From Enterocola sp045654205 (lineage in GTDB: Bacteria; Bacteroidota; Bacteroidia; Bacteroidales; Paludibacteraceae): 35,573 bases of DNA. Of the stretch, positions 17,120 through 24,884 are shown piece by piece (position 1 is the stretch's first letter; each line of letters starts with the position of its first letter). The position numbers and the translations under genes are program-made. The stretch lies in assembly GCA_045654205.1 (NCBI GenBank), contig JAZOMZ010000027.1, forward strand, positions 1 through 35,573. The letters are read 5' to 3'. The notes below the pieces were generated by a model, which searched no databases, was not told the DNA's origin, and saw only the letters and a program-made list of their open reading frames with translations.

Positions 17120-19876
17120 TTACTCAACCACCCATTTAATCACTTGATTTTTGTACTGAATAAAGTATATACCAGCAGTGGTAGGCGCCTCGGTGGCACT
17201 ACCGCTGTTTTTTTGTAGGCATCTGCCTTGTATATCGTAAAGAGTCCACTCGTCTTCTTCGTTTATGCCTTGCAAGGTGGCATTTTCACCTATGCGAGTA
17301 GGGTTTGGATAGATGCTGTAGGTAGTTTCTGTATTTTCTGCAATATCTGTGCTGCTTAGTTTTTCTATCCAAATAATTTCGGTGTCAAAATGTTTGGTCA
17401 TGCCTGTAACCAGTAACCCATCGTTCATCAGTTCTTTGCCCGATTTGGTGCAGGAAAGATTGGTGCGGTCTTGGAAAGTGATTTTATAGTTGGCAGTTTC
17501 TTCCAAGCCTTGCAAGTAAATTCGCTTGCTACTGCCGTCGGTACCGCCACCGTTTAGGTGAGAAAACAAGAAAACAGAGCCTTTCTCAGTTGTAGGATTG
17601 TAAAACTGCATGCCGTCCCAATGTTTGCCGTCAGGCATAGGTAAAATATGGTAAACATTGCCTCCGCGCAGTATGGCACGTTGCTTTTCGTTGTATAGTT
17701 TCCAATGAATTTTAGCCTGATTAAATTCTATAGTACTCATGTCTCTGCCTACAGCACATGCCATCATGGCACCCATCATACTGCTTCTAAGTACGTATTT
17801 CGCCCAACTTTCTGGATTGCTGTTTATGTTGCCTGCATCTTGTACAGAAGTCCAATCGTAGCCCACATCAAATTTGAGTTGCACAGGATTTATCATGTAA
17901 CTATTGCTGTAAAACGCCATGCGGTGGTTGAGCGGACCGCCTGAGTCTTCCATGGTCATAAATGTCATACGGCGTAGGGAGGTAAAGTCTTTTAGCGAGC
18001 CACCAGCGCTACAATGTTCGTATCTAAACTGTGGATAACGGGCAATAAGGGCATCTAAAATGTTTAAAAGTCCTTGGTGCGATGCGTATGAGTTTGCTTT
18101 TTCAAGGTCGAAATCACTTCGCCAATAATCTATCTTCCAGTTTTCAATGCGATGTGCCAGCGCATCAATCTGTGCTTGCTGTGCTTCTTTTTTGGCAATG
18201 TCTTGGCCCAAATATGTGTCGCACATGTAGAGCGAATTTTTAATCGTAGGGTATTTGGCTTTGGTAAGTGTGCCAAAAGTCATGCCGTTTGGCCATTTGC
18301 CTGCGTAAGGGTTCCATAGCGTTTCTAATATAGGGTCAAAACCACTGTTGGCATTAGCTCCCGTTGTTGGCACAGTCCACCAGTAGTCCATTTTTATTAG
18401 TCCAACGCCCAAATCAGGTAGGTTGTAGCGGTTTAGGTAATATCTAAAGTCGTTTTCACTAAAAGCGTTGTAGTGTATTTCAATAAGCGGTTCGTTGGCG
18501 TTTTCTCTTAGCGAAGCAGGGGCATGATGTTGCCAAAACCATTGTTTAAGTTGGTTACAACCATCGTCTGTGCTGCCTGCGTAAAGTCCAATAAATACGC
18601 CAGGTAAATGCCAATTGGTCTTTTTCTCGCAAGTAATTTCTTCGGTCGATAACCCTAAGTTGGCACGCAATCTAATGCGTTTGGCATTGCTTTGGGTTTG
18701 CACTTCCATTAGTCCAAAGTTCCAATCGTGGGCAAGGTATAGCCCTTCGCTCCCAATTCTTTCGGTCCCTGAGCCTGTCGAAGGGCCCGAACCTCCAATT
18801 TTTCCTCCAACCTCCAACACTACCAAAGGCAATTCGCCTGTAGATACCAGCCACGAGTTTTCTATTTGTGATAGTTGATAAAACGATGTGCCAATAGCTT
18901 GTTTAAGCACACCTGTGGTAAAATTGCCGTCCAAGCCATTGTTGAAACGCGAACGATTAAATCGCCAAAGAGTAGTTTTGTTTGGTGCATTCACTTGGAA
19001 GTCAATGCCTTGCATGTCTTGTGCCGATATGGTGACGTTGCTATTGCTGTTGTTTACCAACTCTTGCCAAATATGCAGCGGACCACTTTCTTGTAGCTGT
19101 GCATGCCATTTTAGCAAATAATTGCCAGCGGCAAAAGTGGCAATAAAATGCCCATCTTCTGCTGTTTGCTCTTGATAAGTCCAACTAATTGTTTGGTTGT
19201 TTATCTTAGGCAAAAGTGGGATAGTAGTAGCCCCATTTACCCAACTTTGGTTGTTGGCTTTGTTTTGCAGTGCTGAGATGTAAACCTTATTGTTATCAAT
19301 GCCTATTTGTAGTTTTAAATCGCTGTTTTCCAGTGTGGTATAAATGGCATTGTTGCTCAAAACGGCGTCTGTCTCGCTATAAGCGTCAGCTTGCAAAGGT
19401 GAAAAAGTGATGTTGTCGAACCAAATATCGCCCGTAACGCCACTGCCTGGATTGGTCCAATTTCGTTCCACTACAGCCCTAATCTGCACTGAAGTGTTGT
19501 TTCCGCTATTCCAAATACCACTTACGTATTCCCATTTGCCGTATTCGGTGCTGCGCAATTGAAGTTCGCCTGCGGCATCGTTCATATCAATGTATGCCCA
19601 CGAACTATCGTCTGCTCTAAAAATATATCCGCTGTATTTGTAGTAGGTATTCTTTTTTACCGAAAGGGTAGAAGTGTAATTGGCCACCAATGTGCAAAAA
19701 CCACGTCCTTTGCTATGGAGCGATCTGCTCTCGCTGTGTGCCTTGCTGTTGTCAACGGCATTGCCCCAAGTAACCCAGTACGCCTCGCCTTGCTCAAACG
19801 AGTGGTTGTTTATCATATTATTGGCACTAGCCAAAAAACTCATGCCCAAACAAATTAGTGTAAAAAGGTATTTCAT
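17120..19876 (-). CDS. T9SS-exported GH36-like alpha-galactosidase with N-terminal CBM-like domain
   Basis: The longest frame starts at 19936, but the ATG at 19876 begins a clean signal peptide (MKYLFTLICLGMSFLASA), giving 918 residues. Domains: a carbohydrate-binding-like jelly roll at about 20-160 (MINNHSFEQGEAYWVTWG ... IWFDNITF); a beta-sandwich at about 170-400; a GH36/clan D-type barrel at about 460-760 with KIDYW (likely nucleophile Asp583), EHCSAGGS and TMEDSGGP (likely acid/base Asp644); a beta-rich domain; and a type A sorting domain in the last ~70 residues (YSIYPNPTRIGENATLQ, YDIQGR, TTAGIYFIQY). It is predicted to be secreted by T9SS to cut alpha-linked galactose or related sugars; substrate specificity is uncertain. 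A REP-like insertion encodes residues about 362-372. No polysaccharide-utilisation genes surround it. Confidence 0.82.
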   Translation of the reverse strand: MKYLFTLICLGMSFLASANNMINNHSFEQGEAYWVTWGNAVDNSKAHSESRSLHSKGRGFCTLVANYTSTLSVKKNTYYKYSGYIFRADDSSWAYIDMNDAAGELQLRSTEYGKWEYVSGIWNSGNNTSVQIRAVVERNWTNPGSGVTGDIWFDNITFSPLQADAYSETDAVLSNNAIYTTLENSDLKLQIGIDNNKVYISALQNKANNQSWVNGATTIPLLPKINNQTISWTYQEQTAEDGHFIATFAAGNYLLKWHAQLQESGPLHIWQELVNNSNSNVTISAQDMQGIDFQVNAPNKTTLWRFNRSRFNNGLDGNFTTGVLKQAIGTSFYQLSQIENSWLVSTGELPLVVLEVGGKIGGSGPSTGSGTERIGSEGLYLAHDWNFGLMEVQTQSNAKRIRLRANLGLSTEEITCEKKTNWHLPGVFIGLYAGSTDDGCNQLKQWFWQHHAPASLRENANEPLIEIHYNAFSENDFRYYLNRYNLPDLGVGLIKMDYWWTVPTTGANANSGFDPILETLWNPYAGKWPNGMTFGTLTKAKYPTIKNSLYMCDTYLGQDIAKKEAQQAQIDALAHRIENWKIDYWRSDFDLEKANSYASHQGLLNILDALIARYPQFRYEHCSAGGSLKDFTSLRRMTFMTMEDSGGPLNHRMAFYSNSYMINPVQLKFDVGYDWTSVQDAGNINSNPESWAKYVLRSSMMGAMMACAVGRDMSTIEFNQAKIHWKLYNEKQRAILRGGNVYHILPMPDGKHWDGMQFYNPTTEKGSVFLFSHLNGGGTDGSSKRIYLQGLEETANYKITFQDRTNLSCTKSGKELMNDGLLVTGMTKHFDTEIIWIEKLSSTDIAENTETTYSIYPNPTRIGENATLQGINEEDEWTLYDIQGRCLQKNSGSATEAPTTAGIYFIQYKNQVIKWVVE
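18763..18789 (-). repeat. REP-like hairpin repeat inside the glycosidase gene, copy 1
   Basis: A 27-nt element with stem cgg-t-ccct / aggg-c-ccg around the loop gagcctgtcga. It recurs at 25356-25382 with cact/agtg in place of ccct/aggg, so one base pair changes on both sides and pairing is kept. On the coding strand it is read in frame as a Gly/Ser/Thr-rich patch (GPSTGSGT). Confidence 0.85.
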
Positions 19877-20052
19877 AGTATCGGTAAATTTAAATCTTAC
19901 AATTATACAAAATTTTATGCAGAAAAGCAAATCCATAAAGAGCCAAAAAGGGCTATGGTTTTCAACCTATTTTTGTGTTATTTTGTGCAGTTAATTTTAA
20001 AAAAACGGCGAAACATTTCTATATTATAGGTAATTTTAAACAATATAACAAT

Positions 20053-20436
20053 ATGAAAAAAGACACTTACACAAGGTACATGGAATACCTTGAAAAAAAT
20101 CGTAGTAAAAGAGAAAGGAAAATCGCCCTTAAAACATGCTTCGTGTATGCGTCTCATTACGTTCCACTTATTGTTATTGCGCTGTCTGTTGTGGTAATAG
20201 GTTTGCTATTTGCAGATGTGTTTGCTTTTTGTGGCGCTGAAACTATTTCAGAATTGTGGTTTTATTCTATAGCGGCTCTCTTGGGTGCGAGTATATATTA
20301 CGCAGTGGTGAGATATTTTACTTCAGATATTGATTTGCTTACATACGACCACCTTCCTTTTACGAGAGATATACATAAAGAAAGACGCGAGTTTGCGAAA
20401 TGGTGGGCTAAAAATGGGGTGGATATAAATGATTAA
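20053..20436 (+). CDS. Small membrane protein of unknown function (127 aa)
   Basis: The frame is open further upstream, but the ATG at 20053 is chosen because the sequence before it is AT-rich, non-coding-looking leader. The product has a strongly basic N-terminus (MKKDTYTRYMEYLEKNRSKRERK), two transmembrane helices (about residues 34-59, YVPLIVIALSVVVIGLLFADVF, and about 66-86, LWFYSIAALLGASIYYAVVRYF) and a charged cytoplasmic-type tail ending FAKWWAKNGVDIND. I do not recognise a family. A second small membrane protein follows 22 nt later, so they form a likely two-gene unit. Confidence 0.6.
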   Translation: MKKDTYTRYMEYLEKNRSKRERKIALKTCFVYASHYVPLIVIALSVVVIGLLFADVFAFCGAETISELWFYSIAALLGASIYYAVVRYFTSDIDLLTYDHLPFTRDIHKERREFAKWWAKNGVDIND

Positions 20437-20458
20437 TTAACCTATAAAAATATTTGTT

Positions 20459-20659
20459 ATGTGGGAAGAAATAAAAAGATACTTTTGGTGCAAAAAACAT
20501 GGCTTAAATTATATCAATTGGGGTCTCATTGAACGTAAGATTTTCTTAAAAAGAGTTTTTAAAGAAAATTTTCTTATGCCTGTTAAAATGGTTGCTATTC
20601 CAGGTCTAACAATAACCGCAATCATTATAATAATAATAAAATTGTGCGGTTACGCCTAA
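20459..20659 (+). CDS. Small single-helix membrane protein (66 aa)
   Basis: A frame of 66 residues: a charged, aromatic N-terminal half (MWEEIKRYFWCKKHGLNYIN, WGLIERKIFLKRVFKENF) and one C-terminal membrane helix (about 41-63, MVAIPGLTITAIIIIIIKLCGY). It lies 22 nt after the two-helix membrane gene and probably shares its transcript. No family is recognised; length and composition make it plausible but not certain. Confidence 0.5.
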   Translation: MWEEIKRYFWCKKHGLNYINWGLIERKIFLKRVFKENFLMPVKMVAIPGLTITAIIIIIIKLCGYA

Positions 20660-20736
20660 AAATTCCAAGAAGTTTCTATGTTTATAGGGTGGAAAATATA
20701 AAACCTCTCGATGTGTAGGAAATCTAAAATTTTGTT

Positions 20737-20878
20737 ATGAAAGAATCTCAAGAACGTCAACTAGCAATGTTGAAAAGAATTTATTTTGGGTGAAAATGAC
20801 AAGTTGGAGAATGCAACAATTGTGGCAAGTTACAAATCAATGGAAGAACTTGTAGAGGATGCTTGGGAGTTGGATTGA
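20737..20878 (+). pseudogene. Frameshifted small acidic protein gene (about 46 aa when repaired)
   Basis: The frame from the ATG at 20737 reads MKESQERQLAMLKRIYFG then stops at 20791-20793. Removing one T from the TTTT run near 20784-20787 continues smoothly into GENDKLENATIVASYK followed by SMEELVEDAWELD and a stop at 20876-20878. The joined product is a soluble charged small protein of a kind often seen beside mobile or phage-type genes; no family is named. It is either a genuine homopolymer frameshift or a sequencing error. The 20660-21195 gene-free stretch holds only this and the leader repeat. Confidence 0.55.
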
Positions 20879-20965
20879 GATGCTACCACCTCAGTTGTCT
20901 TGAGTCTTGTCAACTTTTTCTAAAACAAATTTAATAAAACAGCAGAGAATGTCCCATAAAAATCT

Positions 20966-21197
20966 TATCTTTGTAGAAACTCTTGTTCCTCAAGCAGGAG
21001 TTAGCTCTAGGTTACATTTTGTGAACACAAATTGTGTAGGGACATAGCTGTTATTAAGCTTGAAATGCGTTTATTTAATTAAACCAGCATCGCGGGTTTA
21101 ACTTTGTAGTAGGCAGGTCTTAAGCGTAGCGAGTAACGTGCCATGCGTTGTGCAATTTTATTAACTAGAATTATTAATCTTAATTTTTAATCGTAAT
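20966..21197 (+). repeat. Bipartite leader repeat, copy B (upstream of DUF1016 gene)
   Basis: The left block 20966-21046 starts with TATCTTTG and matches 6034-6114 at 67 of 81 positions without gaps. The right block 21159-21197 is identical over 39 nt to 6175-6213. The 112 nt between blocks are unrelated to copy A's 60 nt. Here the right block runs into the ATG (21196-21198) of the DUF1016 gene, so it acts as that gene's 5' untranslated region. Several of the left-block differences cluster as gtgt against acac (6093-6096 / 21025-21028). Confidence 0.75.
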
Positions 21198-22315
21198 GAG
21201 TAAAAAATTAACATCAGGCAACGATGCGTTGCAAACAAATCAAAAAAAATTACAGAAAAAAAAGAATCTTAGTTTATTAAATGATAATGAATTTAAGGTT
21301 TGGATTTCAAACTTGAAAAAAGATATAAGAAGTACTCAGGTTAAAGCCTCAATACATGTAAATTCTGAAATGTTGCGTTTGTATTGGCGTTTGGGTTCGG
21401 AAATATCTGAAAAACAAAAGGATGCAAAATGGGGTGACACATGGCTAAATGAATTAAGTCGTGTGTTAATGGCAGATTTTCCTAATATGAAGGGTTTTTC
21501 ATTGAGAAATCTACAATATATTAGACAATGGTATCTGTTTTATAATGAGCATGTTGCATTTGTGCAACAAGCTTGTTGCACAAATTAGTGAGGATATATT
21601 CTTTTCTGTACCTTGGGGGCATCATCTGTATATTTTAACTAGATGTAAGGAAGTAAAAAAGGCATTTTTCTATTTAAATAAAACTGTTGAGCATGGTTGG
21701 AGTAGGTCTGTATTATTGAATTTTCTAGATACTAATTTGTATGAATCTGAAGGAAATTCTGTAAATAACTTTAGTAGATTATTGCCAGAACCGCAAAGTG
21801 ATTTAGCCAATCAAATAATAAAAGATCCTTACAATTTCCAGTTTTTAACTTTAGAAAGTGAGTATCGTGAGAAAGAATTAGAGGATGCGTTAACTGATAA
21901 TATTACTAAGTTTTTGTTAGAATTAGGTGTTGGATTTGCTTTTGTAGGTCGTCAAGTGCCATTAATAGTTGGTGATGAAACTATATATCCAGATCTTTTG
22001 TTTTATCATTTAGAGTTGAGGTGTTATGTGGTAGTAGAACTAAAAGTTTCAAAATTTAAGAGTGAACATTTAGGTCAATTAGGTTTGTATGTGAGCGCAG
22101 TTAATCATATAAAAAAGAAAGATATAGATAATCCTACAATAGGGTTGCTTATTTGTAAAACGAAGAATAATGTAATGGCACAATATGCGTTGGAAGTTAC
22201 AAATCAACCTATTGGTATTTCTGAATATCAATTGTCAGAGTTAATTCCTAATGAGATAAAAAGTCAATTGCCAACTGTAGAAGATATAGAAGCAAATTTA
22301 TTTGATTCAGAATAG
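21196..22315 (+). pseudogene. DUF1016/YhcG-family PDDEXK nuclease gene, frameshifted
   Basis: The N-terminal part (frame from 21196) carries the DUF1016 N domain (ILRLYWRLGSEISEKQ-like region, WLNELSRVLMADFPNMKGFS, LRNLQYIRQWY) and stops at 21586-21588. The rest is in the next frame: VPWGHHLYIL, then the C-terminal nuclease domain with IYPDLLFYHLELRCYVVVELKV, i.e. the PD...E-x-K active site. Deleting one G at the centre of the palindrome 21558-21585 restores the expected ...FVQQLVAQIS continuity, giving about 373 residues. Family members occur with restriction, phage-defence and mobile genes. As sequenced the product is split; internal restart at 21545 is possible but would lack the N domain. 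Confidence 0.85.
21558..21585. repeat. Perfect 28-bp palindrome at the DUF1016 frameshift
   Basis: Left arm atttgtgcaacaag (21558-21571) is followed without a spacer by its exact reverse complement (21572-21585). It lies within coding sequence at the exact point where the frame changes. Confidence 0.95.
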
Positions 22316-22346
22316 TTTGCGAAAGTCATTAATTTAATCCCTCCAC

Positions 22347-22382
22347 CTCCCGTGCAGTTAAATATTGCATGGGAGTTTTTTT
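22347..22382 (+). terminator. Rho-independent terminator after the DUF1016 gene
   Basis: A 10-bp stem with one G-T pair (ctcccgtgca at 22347-22356, tgcatgggag at 22366-22375), a 9-nt loop and seven T residues. It lies 32 nt after the stop codon. Confidence 0.85.
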
Positions 22383-22438
22383 GCGCCCTCTGCTTTGTGC
22401 AGGAAGTAATTAAGAGGTTTTAATAAAAAAATTATAAC

Positions 22439-22474
22439 AATGTGTCGTTTATTTTTAAAAATAGGCGACACATT
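22439..22474. repeat. Imperfect cruciform in the 22316-22752 intergenic stretch
   Basis: Arms aatgtgtcg (22439-22447) and cgacacatt (22466-22474) enclose a second palindrome tatttttaaaaata. The rest of the gene-free stretch up to 22702 shows only short recurring gsCaaaaagggctatggtt-like bits (22665-22685, also 19941-19960) and no gene. Confidence 0.5.
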
Positions 22475-22702
22475 TCTATTTTATGAATAGTGGGAGAGGA
22501 TAGGAGCTGTTGAAGCGATTTGGAGTCTGTGTTACAGTAAGTAAAAATAGGTCCAAAAAGAGTGTATGGAAATGCTTTTGAGGTATAAATAATTTGGCAG
22601 AAAAAAGTCTATCTCTCTTAATAAGAGATATTTATTGAATAACAAGAGAAAGGACCAAAAACTAGGCTCAAAAAGGGCTATGGTTATTAGGGAAATGTAA
22701 TT

Positions 22703-22710
22703 TAACTTTG
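22703..22710 (+). promoter_or_regulatory. -7 box (TAACTTTG) ahead of the lipoprotein series
   Basis: An exact TAnnTTTG match 42 nt upstream of the ATG at 22753. A convincing -33 TTTG is not visible. Confidence 0.55.
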
Positions 22711-22752
22711 CATAAAAATAATCAATTTATGTTTAATTTAACATTTAATATT

Positions 22753-23082
22753 ATGAAAAGAAAGTATTTATTTTTATCAGCCTTGGTAATTGGATTTGTC
22801 ATGGCATCCTGTACAAACAATGCAGAAGGTAATGAAACAGAGAGTGTTCAAGCAGAACAAAAAGTAGAAGAAGTAGTTAGTGTAGAAACTGATACCGATG
22901 AATTTAAAGATGCAATAGATGAAACTTATAGCAAAGTAAAGGACATACAAAAAGATGTAATAGAAGAGGCTACACGTGCACAAAATGAAGCAATCGAAGA
23001 GGCTTCTCGTATGCAACAAGAAGCTATGGAAAATGCTATGAAGATGCAACAAGAAGCTATGGAGTCATTTAGTATCTATTAA
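22753..23082 (+). CDS. Coiled-coil lipoprotein (109 aa)
   Basis: The frame is open from 22708, but the ATG at 22753 gives the lipoprotein signal MKRKYLFLSALVIGFVMASC (Cys20). After an acidic, low-complexity linker (about 21-50) comes a long amphipathic helix with repeating 11-residue-like units (NEAIEEASRMQQEAMENAMK, then MQQEAMESF), Met/Gln/Ala/Glu-rich. It is predicted to sit in the envelope and self-associate or bind a partner by coiled coil; it resembles small Lpp-like lipoproteins only in a general way. First of four consecutive lipoprotein genes, spaced 54, 33 and 27 nt apart. Confidence 0.7.
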   Translation: MKRKYLFLSALVIGFVMASCTNNAEGNETESVQAEQKVEEVVSVETDTDEFKDAIDETYSKVKDIQKDVIEEATRAQNEAIEEASRMQQEAMENAMKMQQEAMESFSIY

Positions 23083-23136
23083 TTTTTTACTACGAAACAG
23101 ATTAAATTTATTTATAACATTAAAAAAAGCAAAATT

Positions 23137-23355
23137 ATGAAAACCGTAAAATTATTTTTAACCTCAATTGTATTAAGTGTATTTTTATCATCTTGTGGTG
23201 GAATCGATTCTAAAATTGATGCATATGAAGAAGCTTGTAAAGATAAAGATATAGTTGAAATGGCAAAAATTGCAAATGATTTGCTTAAAATGGAAGCAGA
23301 TATGACACAAGAACAAAAACTACGTTATGCAAATATTGCAGTGAACTGTAACTAG
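23137..23355 (+). CDS. Very small lipoprotein (72 aa)
   Basis: Signal MKTVKLFLTSIVLSVFLSSC (Cys20), then about 50 mostly helical residues (KIDAYEEACKDKDIVEMAKI, ANDLLKMEADMTQEQKLRYA). The helical part resembles small Bacteroidota lipoproteins that track a count of residues or subunits, but no named family is certain. Second of the lipoprotein series; AT-rich spacers on both sides and no clear terminator between the genes suggest co-transcription. Confidence 0.65.
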   Translation: MKTVKLFLTSIVLSVFLSSCGGIDSKIDAYEEACKDKDIVEMAKIANDLLKMEADMTQEQKLRYANIAVNCN

Positions 23356-23388
23356 GCTTTATAAATAATTATTAAATAAAATACGTTT

Positions 23389-23922
23389 ATGAAAAAGATA
23401 AAAATATTTTTAAGTGCAGTTGTTTTAGCTTTAACATTTACTGCTTGTAGTGTTTCAGACTCTAAAACTATTGAATCAACAGAAACCGCTTTTGAGGGAA
23501 CTGGTTACTTTACAGATTTTGACAAATATATTGCTCTTGGAGAAAAAGCAGAGCTAAGCTATGAGTCTATAGAAAAAAACGGTGACAAACATACAATTTT
23601 ATTTTCTTTAGAGGTCGAATTAAAACGCACAGGAAATCCAGTTAGTATTGTAGATGGCGTGAGTTTACAAGGACATACTTTTAAGAATTCACCATTGGAA
23701 GTAAAAGTGTATGATGGTGACGATAACTCAGACACTAAGGTGTATTTAGATTTAGATTCGCCAGAAGATCATGCTAAATTGCTAAAAGTGATGACAGGAG
23801 AATCAGATTCGGAAATAGTAAAATTTGTAGAAGACTACAAGATTTCATCTGATGAATTAGAAGAATTAGAAAACAGATTTGAAAAATTAATCACTTATAG
23901 ACCATATCATACTCGCTTCTAA
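23389..23922 (+). CDS. Lipoprotein of unknown function (177 aa)
   Basis: Signal MKKIKIFLSAVVLALTFTAC (Cys20), then a mixed alpha/beta domain: a beta-rich centre (KHTILFSLEVELKRTG, SLQGHTFKNSPLEVKVYDGD) and an acidic helical C-terminus (DYKISSDELEELENRFEKLI). The centre could be an Ig-like or lipocalin-like fold, but this is a guess. No catalytic motif is visible. Third gene of the series; its N-terminal hydrophobic core resembles those of its neighbours, but the mature parts are not alike. Confidence 0.65.
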   Translation: MKKIKIFLSAVVLALTFTACSVSDSKTIESTETAFEGTGYFTDFDKYIALGEKAELSYESIEKNGDKHTILFSLEVELKRTGNPVSIVDGVSLQGHTFKNSPLEVKVYDGDDNSDTKVYLDLDSPEDHAKLLKVMTGESDSEIVKFVEDYKISSDELEELENRFEKLITYRPYHTRF

Positions 23923-23949
23923 TGATGTGTTCAAAAGAAAAAAATAATT

Positions 23950-24822
23950 ATGAAACGTATATCTATTTTATTGTACTCTGTACTGCTATTGGTAGTAACA
24001 AGTTGTAGCCCTACAAAAGAAGAAATTAATGCTTCTGCAAGAAACACTGTTAATGATTTTTTCTCTGCAATATCTTTTGAGGATATGGATAAGATCAATA
24101 GATTGTATCCTAATTTTGAGAAGATAAATACGGAACTAAATAAAATAACTTTTGAAAAATGTGAGATTGGTGAGATTAAGTCTAATATGGATGAAGAAAA
24201 TACATACTCTGTATTAGCTAGAGTTTCGCCAAATAAAAAAGCAGATTTTAAAGTAGTGTCATTTACGTTGAAACCGACTGTGTTTAAGAAAGGTGAGGTT
24301 GTTTTTCAAATTGAAAATACGAAAGGCTTGAGTAAATGGAAAAACAATGATATTGCTTTAGCGTTAGGTTGTTGGAATGAAAAAGATAACTTAACAGACG
24401 TAGAGTACTACGAACGTTTCTTAATAGCAGATTCAATTGCTGCGATAGGGGCAAAAAAGGTAATGAAGGAGGTAGCAGATAAGCTAATAATCAAATTCCT
24501 TTCATTTCCACCATATAGAATTGCAAATACCTCAAAATATAGTTTCACAAACGCTACAGTGCTGTTCTCTTTCAAAGGACAAGTTAATCAATTTGGTTGC
24601 CGCGGTCCGGTAAAAACTTTTAATGAACGCATTAAAAACGTTAGTCTTAAACGTAATGGTGGTAATGATTACTTCATGTCTCAAACTGGTGATGCCTATT
24701 GTATGGATAATATAATAAGTAAAGAAGTGATAATACCTATGGAACAGGCAAAAAAACTGTATGCAAAAACAGCAACTGGCAATGAATATGCTGAATGTAT
24801 GAGTCAGAATTCAAGTAAATAA
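23950..24822 (+). CDS. Lipoprotein of unknown function (290 aa)
   Basis: Signal MKRISILLYSVLLLVVTSC (Cys19). Residues about 25-110 (ARNTVNDFFSAISFEDMDKI ... SVLARVSPNKKADFKVVSF) look like an NTF2-type small alpha/beta domain. The later part (about 175-275) repeats a beta-rich region with FSFKGQVNQFGCRGPVKTFN and ends near KKLYAKTATGNEYAECMSQN. No active site is seen. Last of the four lipoproteins; the DUF2752 remnant follows. Confidence 0.65.
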   Translation: MKRISILLYSVLLLVVTSCSPTKEEINASARNTVNDFFSAISFEDMDKINRLYPNFEKINTELNKITFEKCEIGEIKSNMDEENTYSVLARVSPNKKADFKVVSFTLKPTVFKKGEVVFQIENTKGLSKWKNNDIALALGCWNEKDNLTDVEYYERFLIADSIAAIGAKKVMKEVADKLIIKFLSFPPYRIANTSKYSFTNATVLFSFKGQVNQFGCRGPVKTFNERIKNVSLKRNGGNDYFMSQTGDAYCMDNIISKEVIIPMEQAKKLYAKTATGNEYAECMSQNSSK

Positions 24823-24884
24823 AAATTTATTGTGGAGGAAACCGAAAATCCCCAAAAGAGTAGGTATTTTTTTTATGATTAATT

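Noticed and set aside
21558..21585. Programmed ribosomal frameshift in the DUF1016 gene
   Set aside because: No slippery heptamer or downstream pseudoknot is evident at the site; a one-base insertion at the palindrome centre is simpler.
21545..22315. Independent nuclease gene starting at ATG 21545
   Set aside because: Its first residues (MSMLHLCNK) overlap the N-terminal domain in a different frame and do not resemble the family; one-base repair joins both halves better.
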